Positions 57,187-64,000 of a stretch of 64,000 nt of DNA are shown here, piece by piece. The notes below the pieces were generated by a model. That model had not been told where the DNA came from. It ran no database searches and worked only from the letters and a program-made list of their open reading frames with translations. Position numbers and translations under genes: made by a program. How positions within the stretch are numbered: position 1 is the stretch's first letter; the number at the start of each line of letters is the position of its first letter. The stretch comes from Thermosipho japonicus (lineage in GTDB: Bacteria > Thermotogota > Thermotogae > Thermotogales > Fervidobacteriaceae), in contig NZ_JACHEX010000001.1 in NCBI RefSeq assembly GCF_014201655.1, positions 310,001 through 374,000 on the forward strand. The letters run 5' to 3'.

Positions 57187-57200
57187 GGTATAATTATACC
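57187..57200. promoter_or_regulatory. Palindromic overlapping divergent -10 elements
   Basis: GGTATAATTATACC is a perfect 14-bp palindrome holding TATAAT on both strands (57189-57194 plus, 57193-57198 minus). It lies between the divergent esterase (start 57176) and ogt (start 57215). Predicted leaders would be only about 10-14 bases, and the two polymerases cannot bind together. Confidence 0.6.
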
Positions 57201-57214
57201 AAAGGAGTGAAAAA

Positions 57215-57652
57215 ATGGAAAAAGGAATTGTAAATACTGAATTTGGTTCAATAATTGTATATGTTAAAGACAACAAAGCAATTAAAATAGAATTCACAAA
57301 TGAATTTTTAGAAGAAATAGAATTAGGTATATTCACTAGTCAAATAAAAGAATACTTTGAAGGTAAAAGAAAAAAACTTTTGTTTGACGTAGAAATTAGC
57401 ACAGGAAAAACATTTAAAAAAATATGGGATTTTGTAAGAGAAATTCCATATGGTCAAACTATGACATATGGCCAAATAGCAAAAATATTAAATGTAAACC
57501 CAAGAGTTGTAGGTTTTGCAATGTCAAAAAATCCATTACCTATTTACATTCCATGCCATAGAGTTGTTGGGAAAAACGATATACATGGTTTTACTGGAGG
57601 AAGAAAATGGAAAGAATATCTTTTGAATTTAGAGTCTTCTCAGCAATATTAG
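57215..57652 (+). CDS. ogt: Methylated-DNA-protein-cysteine methyltransferase
   Basis: 145 residues. The acceptor cysteine is in PIYIPCHRVVGKND and the DNA-binding helix is YGQIAKILNVNPRVVGFAM. It removes alkyl groups from O6-guanine in a suicide reaction. ATG follows AAAGGAGTGAAAAA. It overlaps the next gene by 46 bases. Confidence 0.95.
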   Translation: MEKGIVNTEFGSIIVYVKDNKAIKIEFTNEFLEEIELGIFTSQIKEYFEGKRKKLLFDVEISTGKTFKKIWDFVREIPYGQTMTYGQIAKILNVNPRVVGFAMSKNPLPIYIPCHRVVGKNDIHGFTGGRKWKEYLLNLESSQQY

Positions 57653-58191
57653 CAGCTGGTCAAGGTGAAAGATTCCAAAACAACGTAAAAATTTTACATA
57701 ATATAAACGGAAAGCCTATGCTTCAACACGTCATTGACGTTGTAAAATCTATAAACTTTGAAAAGAACTTTTTAGTAGTTAATCCACTTTGGAATAAGAT
57801 TAATCCTTACTTTATAATTCCAGAAAATTTTACAATTTTAATAAACAACGAATACAAAAAGGGCATTTCAACTTCTTTAAAATTATTAATTAAAAACATT
57901 ATCCATTTTGAGCCTGATTACATTGCTATCTTTCTTGCAGATATGCCTTATATAAGTACTGATATAGTATTTAGCATTTTGCAAAAAATTGAAAAAGAAG
58001 ATAAAATAATTGCCCCTTACTATAAAAATATTAAAGGCTTCCCAACAATAGTTCACAAAAGTTTATTTCAAGAAATTTTAAATCTTAAAGGTGATAAAGG
58101 TATAAAACAAATAATTTATAAAAATCCAAATTTAGTAAAAAAGATAGAATTTAAAACAGACAAAGTTATAAAAGATATAGATCAACCATAA
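57607..58191 (+). CDS. MobA/MocA-like nucleotidyltransferase
   Basis: 194 residues. The nucleotide-binding loop is SAILAAGQGERFQNNVKIL, then KPMLQHVID, and the metal motif FLADMPYIS. The pattern fits CTP:molybdopterin cytidylyltransferase-like NTP_transf_3 proteins; no other molybdenum genes are visible, so the sugar or cofactor is open. The start is supported by GGAGGAAGAAA inside ogt. It overlaps the convergent MFS gene by 10 bases. Confidence 0.82.
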   Translation: MERISFEFRVFSAILAAGQGERFQNNVKILHNINGKPMLQHVIDVVKSINFEKNFLVVNPLWNKINPYFIIPENFTILINNEYKKGISTSLKLLIKNIIHFEPDYIAIFLADMPYISTDIVFSILQKIEKEDKIIAPYYKNIKGFPTIVHKSLFQEILNLKGDKGIKQIIYKNPNLVKKIEFKTDKVIKDIDQP

Positions 58192-59339
58192 AGTTCTGAA
58201 TCTTTATCCTTCATCATCTTATAGAAAACATAAATCACCAATGCATTTACAAAATAAAATATTGAACTTATTAAGAATATAACAGAATATCCACTTGAGC
58301 TAGTGGCTAGTACAGAAAACAACATTGCAGCAAAAGCTCTACTTGCGTTATTTGCAAAGCTTCTTATTCCAGCAGTTGATGCAAGTATACTTTTTGGTAA
58401 GTATGATAAAACTAGAGTATTAAATATAGGATTTACCATATTCATTATTGTAAATCTTGCAACATATATAGTTGTAAAACTTATAGGTTCTCTAACAAAG
58501 GAAAGCATTAGTATCAAGATTGGAACAGCAAGATTAGAAAGCATCAATACTTTAGCTGCTCCAAATTTCTTTCCTAACTTGTGGGAAAAGGTTGAGCCAA
58601 TACTTGTTCCAAACTGTGCAAGCGCCAAGATAAAACCAATTACTGTTGCACTTAAAGCAAATAAATCATAGAATATGACATTTCCAAAGTGAATGAATAG
58701 ACCTGCACCAAAACCTACACTAGCAGTTGAAAAAATATAAAATGCAAATATCTTCTTTTGAAATTCATTCATCTTTATTTTTTCTTTTAAAATTACAACT
58801 TCATTTATTTTAAGAATTGGAATAAGCGCAAAAACTCTCAATACCATAGACCAAATCATTACATTTCTAAATCCAAAAATATCTCCCAAAAATCCTCCCA
58901 ATGCATTTCCAATAACCCCTGTCAACATCCTTACTCCAAAATTCATTCCAAAAAATTTAGCTCTATTTTTGTTATGCGTACTTTCAACCAAAAATACATC
59001 AGTCAATATCATTATTGCAGAATTAAACCCACCAAATAAAAAAGAAGTAATATAAAGCCAAGTCAAATTAAATGGAAATAATCTCATTATCGCAAATAAT
59101 GCTCCAAGTGGTTGAACAAGTAAAAGCATCTTTTTTCTACCGATTTTATCTGAAAGAATCCCCAAAAGTATTGCAAGTATTGCTGAACCCCAAAGATTAA
59201 AAGACATTATTTTTCCAATAATGGAGTTATTATAGCCAAAATTTTTCAAATATAAATTGAATAGCACTTGATATACATTTCTTGATATACCATTCAAAAA
59301 CGTATAAAACACAATCCTTACTGGTGGACTCAAAAACAT
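58182..59339 (-). CDS. Major facilitator superfamily transporter
   Basis: About 385 residues, twelve membrane segments. The MFS loop 2-3 motif is GILSDKIGRKKMLLLVQPLGA and a second-half equivalent is SHKLGKKFGAAKVLML. Substrate unknown. The start is uncertain among TTG 59342, ATG 59339 and TTG 59333; AGGAG lies at 59345-59349. Confidence 0.87.
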   Translation of the reverse strand: MFLSPPVRIVFYTFLNGISRNVYQVLFNLYLKNFGYNNSIIGKIMSFNLWGSAILAILLGILSDKIGRKKMLLLVQPLGALFAIMRLFPFNLTWLYITSFLFGGFNSAIMILTDVFLVESTHNKNRAKFFGMNFGVRMLTGVIGNALGGFLGDIFGFRNVMIWSMVLRVFALIPILKINEVVILKEKIKMNEFQKKIFAFYIFSTASVGFGAGLFIHFGNVIFYDLFALSATVIGFILALAQFGTSIGSTFSHKLGKKFGAAKVLMLSNLAVPILILMLSFVREPISFTTIYVARFTIMNMVNPIFNTLVLSYLPKSILASTAGIRSFANNASRAFAAMLFSVLATSSSGYSVIFLISSIFYFVNALVIYVFYKMMKDKDSELYG

Positions 59340-59406
59340 CAACTCCTAAAAATTAATTCGGCTTACAAACTAATTATACAATAAATATAAAAATTATCAA
59401 TAAAAA

Positions 59407-59435
59407 AGTCGCCATGGAAAAAATCCATAGCGACT
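59407..59435 (-). terminator. Terminator after the beta-helix gene
   Basis: AGTCGCCATGG (59407-59417) pairs with CCATAGCGACT (59425-59435) with one mismatch, and a T-run follows on the minus strand. Confidence 0.75.
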
Positions 59436-59459
59436 CTTTAAAAATTCTTATTTAATTTA

Positions 59460-60362
59460 TTATTTCCAAAAATATTTTCCAAAATTTTCATTTAAAATTT
59501 CTGGAGACTGTAAAATATTTGAAAAACCTATAATTTTTCCAGAAAAACGTTTCAAATTTGGGCAAGAAGAACAATCATCTTTTTTTATTACAAAATTATA
59601 GGAATTATCTTTAAATGTATTTCCTACTAACTCTACTTCAGGAGAATTTGCAACTTTAAATGCCTCAACATTTAATTCAAATCTGTTGTTTATTAATTTT
59701 TGCTGCCCACTTAATATAACTGCTACGTTTTCATTTTCTAAAAAGTCTGAATTGTATATATATGACATTCTGTTATTCAAAATTAATCCATTTTTCATTC
59801 CTTTCATCTCAATATCATTTGCTACAAACATTGAATCCCCAGAAAGCATTATTCCAACACTGTTAAAACTTAAATTTACATTCTTACCTGAACTACTTTT
59901 ATAATTTACATCTTTAACACTCAAATTTGAAACTTCTAAAAATGATTCTTTTTCTTCATCGGCTACACATACTACTCCATACGCATTATCAAGATTCATA
60001 TTTACATTGCTCAATGAAATCTTAGAATTTAAAAGTCCAATTCCAATTGAGTTTACTGATCCAATTTCCAAATTTTTTATTACAACATTTGAATTTTCAA
60101 TATAAATTGTTGGACTTGAGGCAAAAACGTTTTCCGAATCCTTTCCAACATAGTTTATATAAACACCTTCTTCTCCTAATAAAGTCAACTTTTTAGATAC
60201 TATCGACAAATTTTCTTTGTAAGTACCAGCTTTCAGATAAATTATATCACCATCTTTTGCCTTATCAATAGCTTGTTGAATATTTTCCTCAACTATTATA
60301 GTTTCTGAAATAAGAATAATACTAAATGCAAGTAAGAATATAATAACTAAACTTTTTTTCAC
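59460..60362 (-). CDS. Secreted parallel beta-helix (NosD-like) protein
   Basis: 300 residues with a signal peptide (MKKSLVIIFLLAFSIILIS). The N-terminus has the pectate-lyase-like IQQAIDKAKDGDIIYLKAGTYKENL and the rest is short repeating strands (VVIKNLEIGSVNSIGIGLLNS, GLILNNRMSYIYNSDF, KLINNRFELN, ELVGNTFKDN), a right-handed beta-helix. No polysaccharide-lyase catalytic residues are recognisable. A CSSC pair near the C-terminus may form a disulfide. The start is GTG after GGGGGGATCTTT. It follows a cysteine-rich secreted protein gene by 15 bases. Confidence 0.8.
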   Translation of the reverse strand: MKKSLVIIFLLAFSIILISETIIVEENIQQAIDKAKDGDIIYLKAGTYKENLSIVSKKLTLLGEEGVYINYVGKDSENVFASSPTIYIENSNVVIKNLEIGSVNSIGIGLLNSKISLSNVNMNLDNAYGVVCVADEEKESFLEVSNLSVKDVNYKSSSGKNVNLSFNSVGIMLSGDSMFVANDIEMKGMKNGLILNNRMSYIYNSDFLENENVAVILSGQQKLINNRFELNVEAFKVANSPEVELVGNTFKDNSYNFVIKKDDCSSCPNLKRFSGKIIGFSNILQSPEILNENFGKYFWK

Positions 60363-60377
60363 AAAGATCCCCCCTTT

Positions 60378-60731
60378 TTAGTATCCCCAATTACACGGAT
60401 AAACTCTTATTACGTCCCAATCAAGACATTTCTTGCTTTCAGGTTTCCAACAAGCTCCATAACAACCTACAGAGCAAGCAAGCACAGCAATTTTATTAGG
60501 AAGTACTTGACAAGCAGTTTGACAAACATTTAAACAAGTATTATCTAAATATCCTGGTTTTTCTTCCCATTTTGTACATATTGCATATGTAACTGGTTCA
60601 GTTAAACTTTCATCACATTCTCTATCAAGCTTTGGAAACGACTTAGATACTATCATTTCAAAATCATAATATTGAGAAAAGATTGTCATAGATAACAGTA
60701 AAAAAAATAAAATTCCCCAAAATTTCTTCAT
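60378..60731 (-). CDS. Secreted cysteine-rich protein with paired CxxxCxxxC motifs
   Basis: 117 residues with signal peptide MKKFWGILFFLLLSMTIFS. The mature part (about 98 residues) has ten cysteines. The centre is TCLNVCQTACQ then LACSVGCYGACW, two CxxxCxxxC runs separated by 10 residues, which suggests two helices stapled by disulfides. ATG follows GGAGGGTGAGATT. It forms a two-gene unit with the beta-helix protein. I do not recognise the family; the helical-hairpin pattern recalls cysteine-stapled peptides and some bacteriocins, but that is only an analogy. Confidence 0.7.
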   Translation of the reverse strand: MKKFWGILFFLLLSMTIFSQYYDFEMIVSKSFPKLDRECDESLTEPVTYAICTKWEEKPGYLDNTCLNVCQTACQVLPNKIAVLACSVGCYGACWKPESKKCLDWDVIRVYPCNWGY

Positions 60732-61255
60732 AATCTCACCCTCCTCTTGTAATAATAGCTTTTAAAATTTTCATATAATTTTACAACCTTCAATTAAATG
60801 AATACAAGTTTAATATATATTATTTTTATCTTAAATCCAAACTTTGATTTTGCTAATATTTTCCAATTATCTTAAAAAAAAAAAAAATAACAACTGTTTT
60901 CTATACCGCTCATAATATTTCAATATTATTAACAAATAACTAATTTTAGTTGTTTATCGACATATTAAATAGATTATTGAATATATAAAATTCATTATAA
61001 ATAAACAATATAATTATCTTTAAAAACAAACAAAAGAACAATATTTTATATTTAATTAATTTATTGTTAATATTATTAATCTTTCTATCAAGTTTTACTA
61101 AAGCAATATAATAAAATATTTTATAGTTAAATTTTTTATTAATTTAACCAATAAAAACTTAATCAAATTACTGCGTCGACTTCAAGAAACGAAACTCAAT
61201 AAAAATTAATGAAAAAAACACTCCCAAAGTGGTACAATAAAACCAACATGAGGAT
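60732..61255. other. Very AT-rich non-coding region
   Basis: Upstream of the cysteine-rich gene, extremely AT-rich with a poly-A run near 60875-60888. No gene, repeat family or RNA structure seen. It may hold promoter DNA for the leftward pair. Confidence 0.5.
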
Positions 61256-61600
61256 GTTTTCTTTGGTTAAGGAACTACAAAAGCAATGTATCCTTTGGAT
61301 ATAAAATAAGAAGTCATTAAGATTTACACAGATGAAAAACTTCTTAAGAAGACTATTGCTTCTCTCTTAGGGGGCCCTGAAAGTAGATAGAGTACGATTG
61401 TGGATAAATAATTAACTAACATATGGCATCACTGAACTTACAAAAAAGAGATTAGAGAACTATATTTTAGATACAAAGAAATATATGGATACAGGAGACT
61501 AACAGCGATATTAAAAAGAAAAGATAAACCACAAGAAAATATATAGATTAATGAAAGAGATATACAGCTCCCCTGAAGGATTGGACAGAGAAAAAAGAGA
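61256..61600 (+). mobile_element. Decayed IS3-type insertion sequence, copy 1
   Basis: Fragments of transposase in shifting frames. YPLDIK-stop-EVIKIYTDEKLLKKTIASLL recalls an OrfA start, and IREL/YFRYKEIYGYRRLTAILKRKDK is the IS3 OrfB HTH_21 region. Several stops and frame breaks; not functional. Copy 2 starts right after it in the same direction. Confidence 0.6.
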
Positions 61601-61633
61601 GAGTATAATTTTTCATGAGGGGGAGTGAAAGGT

Positions 61634-62385
61634 ATGAGGAGAAAGTTTTCTGCTGAAGAAAATTGTAGATGTTCTTGAAGGTTTAAGAGGGCAAAAAGCT
61701 ATAGCTGAAATTTGTAGAGAACATGGTATTTCTCAATGGCAGTATTACAAGTGGAGAGATAAGTATTGGTGCAAAGTCTGCACTTGAAAATTCTTCCAAT
61801 TCTTCTCAAGTAGCACAATATCAAAGAAAGATACAAGAGCTTGAACAAATTATTGGTAAACAAGCTATTGTTATTCAGTCTAAAAAAATACTCATTCACC
61901 CTGGAGGAAAACAGTAAGTTTATTAATTGAAAAAGGATTCAGTATATCTGAAGCTATTATGTATTTGAAAATAAGTAGAAGTACGTATTATTACAAAACG
62001 AAAAAATACATGAGAAAGAAAAATGATGAAAGTGTTTGATCATACAAAAGTTAAAGCAGGAACATCCATATTGGGGATATAGACGTATTTGTGCTATGCT
62101 TAGAAAACAGGGAAAGAAAATCAATCACAAAAGGGTCTACAGAATAATGAAAGAAAATAGATTGCTTCTAAAGAAGCACATAAAGAAAGCAAAAAGAAGT
62201 TTTCAAAGAAAGATAGTTCCAACCAGGCCAAGGCAGGTACTGGGAATAGACATGACGAAAGTAATGACGAAGAACGTAAGAATGATACGAGGAATTTTAC
62301 AATAGTAGATATCCAGACAGTGCATTGAAATACAGAAGTCCGCGGGAGGTATACGAAGAATACTCAAACTACACAAAAGTTTCTT
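61634..62385 (+). mobile_element. Decayed IS3-family insertion sequence, copy 2
   Basis: OrfA begins MRRKFSAEE, then after a frame break reads IVDVLEGLRGQKAIAEICRE and HGISQWQYYKWRDK (HTH_Tnp_1), followed by a coiled coil (SSQVAQYQRKIQELEQIIGK). OrfB begins near 62036 with HPYWGYRRICAMLRKQGKKI and reaches QVLGIDMTKV, the first catalytic Asp. Most of the integrase core is deleted. The end is recognisable as RYPDSALKYRSPREVYEEY. Internal deletion and frameshifts make it inactive. Confidence 0.75.
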
Positions 62386-62486
62386 GATTTCTGCCCAATT
62401 TTTTGTGGTGCATTACAATAGCGAGATAATAGAATATATACTAAGTGAAAGTAACAATATGGAGTTAGTGACAAACACAATAAAAA

Positions 62487-62513
62487 ATGGCTTCGATGGA
62501 GTACCGAAGTCAT
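62487..62513 (-). terminator. Terminator after the PAP2 gene
   Basis: ATGGCTTCG (62487-62495) pairs with CGAAGTCAT (62505-62513) with one G-T pair; the minus strand continues TTTTTTA. Confidence 0.6.
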
Positions 62514-62591
62514 GCTGTTTAAAAAAGTAAATTATTAACTTTTTTATTTGTACCATTTACAGAGTAAGTCTACACTATAGGACGATTTATT

Positions 62592-63206
62592 TTAATTATA
62601 ATAAAAGCATTTTGAAATAGTATAACCAATAAATGCTCCAAAAATGACATCGCTAAGCCAGTGATAATTTCCTACAACCCTTGACATTGAAAATAAAAAG
62701 GGAAAAACATATAGTACTTTGTTATACCTTTCAGCTAGTGGAGTAAATAGGGCCCAGGCAAATGAACTATGTCCAGAAGGGAAGGAAAAATTTTTATTTT
62801 CAAAAGAAAAAGGCTTAAAAACAAAAGGGTTGTCATATGCATAAGGTCTTCCTCTGCCAATTGAAATTTTCAAAGCATACGTTATCACCGAAGTAAAAAC
62901 AGTACTTTCAAGTATAGTATATGAAAGTACAGGATCATCAAAATAAGTAATTCCTGCAACAAGCGCAGTTAAAATTAAAAAATCTTTCTCACCTAAATTG
63001 TTAATTGTTTCAAAACAAAAATTATCAAACTTAGAAAGCTCTAATCCTTTAACTTTTCCATCAATCAAGAATGTAGTTGAAAAAAGCAATGGTTCGTTAA
63101 TATCAAACTGTATCGCTTTTATGTCTTTTCGTGTTTCATCTAAAATATTAAATGAAAAAGAAAGAACTTGAAAAAACAGTAGAACAAATAAAAACAACTT
63201 TTTCAT
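62592..63206 (-). CDS. PAP2-family phosphatase
   Basis: 204 residues with a signal-like N-terminus (MKKLFLFVLLFFQVLSFS). The three phosphatase motifs are KISIGRGRPYA (KxxxxxxRP), FPSGHSS (PSGH) and SRVVGNYHWLSDVIFG (SRxxxxxHxxxD). It removes phosphate from lipids such as undecaprenyl or phosphatidyl diphosphates, outside or at the membrane. ATG follows TTGGGGTGTTATGA. It has few full membrane segments, so it may be peripheral. Confidence 0.9.
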   Translation of the reverse strand: MKKLFLFVLLFFQVLSFSFNILDETRKDIKAIQFDINEPLLFSTTFLIDGKVKGLELSKFDNFCFETINNLGEKDFLILTALVAGITYFDDPVLSYTILESTVFTSVITYALKISIGRGRPYAYDNPFVFKPFSFENKNFSFPSGHSSFAWALFTPLAERYNKVLYVFPFLFSMSRVVGNYHWLSDVIFGAFIGYTISKCFYYN

Positions 63207-63256
63207 TCATAACACCCCAAAATGGCATAAGGACAGTTTAATGTTCAATTACATAT

Positions 63257-63616
63257 TTAGATTAACTTCTTAGCTTCAATAATAAATCTGGATATAGTAT
63301 TATTTATTTTTTCAAGTTCTTCCACACTTCTTTTTAAGTACTCAAGTCCTTCTGGTGTAATATAATAAACTTTTTTAGAAGGTCCCTGATTTGTATTATC
63401 CCATTCAAATCTCAAAAGACCTTCTTCTTCAAGCTTTGAAAGGATTCTATAAAGATTTCCCATCTGTCCAAGACCTGTAAGTTCTATACCAAATTCTAAA
63501 AGTTTATTTGCTATTTCATATCCATGCAATGGACTTTGTGCTATTATTAACAAAACAAATGGTTCAATAAATGTTTTCCTGAAACGTCCCATTCCTCTTC
63601 TTCGCCTTCCGTTAAT
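63257..63616 (-). CDS. PadR-family transcriptional regulator, probable ATT start
   Basis: About 119 residues. The PadR winged helix is FVLLIIAQSPLHGYEIANKL, GQMGNLYRILSKLEEEGLL and GPSKKVYYITPEGLEYLK, followed by a C-terminal dimerisation helix. GGAGGAG (63622-63628) lies 5 bases before ATT 63614-63616, which gives the start NGRRRRGMGRF and follows the upstream stop by one base. The ATG at 63632-63634 and GTG 63635-63637 lie before that ribosome binding site. The target is unknown; neighbours suggest control of its own operon. Confidence 0.88.
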   Translation of the reverse strand: MNGRRRRGMGRFRKTFIEPFVLLIIAQSPLHGYEIANKLLEFGIELTGLGQMGNLYRILSKLEEEGLLRFEWDNTNQGPSKKVYYITPEGLEYLKRSVEELEKINNTISRFIIEAKKLI

Positions 63617-63617
63617 T

Positions 63618-64000
63618 TTATCTCCTCCATTCATCACCAGAATTTAAAATAATACACTTATCTTTCAAGCTATCTTTCATAAATTTTATTGCATTTTCAC
63701 CAGTACAATGGAGAGGTATCACTTTTAAATCATATTTTTCAAAAAGTTCAGTAATTTTTCTTACTCTTTCACTTGAGGCATTAACTAAATGGAATCCTCC
63801 TACTACATATTCTATATTATACCTTTTTATCACTTGCTCTACAATATTTTCAATCCCCCTATGCGCACAACCAGTAAACAAAAAATTCTCAATTACTATG
63901 TTTATTTCATCTTCAAAAAAATCCTTTCTTCCATCTGATAACCTAAATTTCTCATCAATAATATCTTCTCTCATTTTAATATTTGTTATTATTCTAACTT
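63618..64000 (-). CDS. Metallo-beta-lactamase-fold protein, C-terminal part only
   Basis: The frame is open to the window edge, so the N-terminus with the HxHxDH metal motif is outside. Visible blocks are FLFTGCAHRGIENIVEQVI, YVVGGFHL and VIPLHCTGENAIKFM, which match the branch related to dihydropteroate-type (MptA/ribofuranosylaminobenzene phosphate synthase-like) MBL proteins, with GCAHRG, GGFHL and HCTG as metal ligand segments. The ATG at 63972-63974 is internal. The stop lies one base before the PadR start. Confidence 0.82.
   Translation of the reverse strand, partial: VRIITNIKMREDIIDEKFRLSDGRKDFFEDEINIVIENFLFTGCAHRGIENIVEQVIKRYNIEYVVGGFHLVNASSERVRKITELFEKYDLKVIPLHCTGENAIKFMKDSLKDKCIILNSGDEWRR

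Noticed and set aside
60875-60888. Poly-A tract as a phase-variable promoter element
   Set aside because: About 150 bases from the nearest start and in uniformly AT-rich DNA; no promoter elements around it.

Overview
This window looks like a chromosomal segment of a thermophilic member of the Thermotogales, probably the genus Thermosipho. It is AT-rich, while its one structured RNA (the SRP RNA) is very GC-rich. Ribosome binding sites are strong (GGAGGTG or GGGGG types), genes are packed in overlapping operons, and the gene set fits an anaerobic fermenter: HydF, threonine catabolism, oligopeptide ABC uptake, chemoreceptor and HD-GYP/GGDEF signalling. The genus is inferred from protein style and composition, not from a marker gene search.

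Positions 1-7803 are a mobile element, seen from its right end. A Cro-like regulator heading a leftward operon of small unknown genes faces a rightward S24-type repressor across an operator region. Behind the repressor are a Vsr-fold nuclease candidate, a lipoprotein, a toxin-antitoxin pair and a large serine recombinase. The toxin (4388-5848) joins an N-terminal hybrid-binding domain, a complete RNase HI and an RnlA-type HEPN RNase in one chain, and is followed by an RnlB-like antitoxin. In E. coli, RNase HI is a separate activator of RnlA, so this fusion is the most interesting item here.

Positions 8260-16275 hold an EEP-family phosphohydrolase and a leftward oligopeptide transporter operon (oppDF-oppA-oppB-oppC); oppA carries an apparent 1-base frameshift. 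Positions 16363-16669 are the SRP RNA gene with its promoter. Positions 16673-34764 are a long leftward stretch of core genes: an ABC exporter, a GAF protein, an S4 protein, a SurA-like foldase, lysS, greA, nrdR, whiA-yvcK-rapZ, murI, zapA, a degenerate site-2 protease, a radical SAM protein, coaX, an HD phosphohydrolase, udk, a polyprenyl synthase and a HEAT protein. Positions 35089-40419 run rightward: hydF with an aspartase-type lyase, then a GTAIN-repeat membrane protein with a GntR/ABC module.

Positions 40482-50345 are leftward: a chemoreceptor, a two-component pair (hybrid kinase plus HD-GYP regulator), a DUF4438 protein and a MATE transporter, with decayed insertion sequence DNA at 42.5-44.0 kb. 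Positions 50424-59339 include a truncated acyltransferase remnant, tdh-kbl, gdpD, a diguanylate cyclase, two alpha/beta hydrolases, ogt, a MobA-like transferase and an MFS transporter. Positions 59460-64000 hold a beta-helix secreted protein, a cysteine-rich secreted protein, two decayed IS3 copies, a PAP2 phosphatase, a PadR regulator and a partial metallo-beta-lactamase-fold gene.

One pattern crosses the window: several genes with a good Shine-Dalgarno sequence have no ATG, GTG or TTG at the right distance but do have ATT, which suggests genuine AUU initiation. tRNA genes and CRISPR arrays were looked for by eye and not seen.
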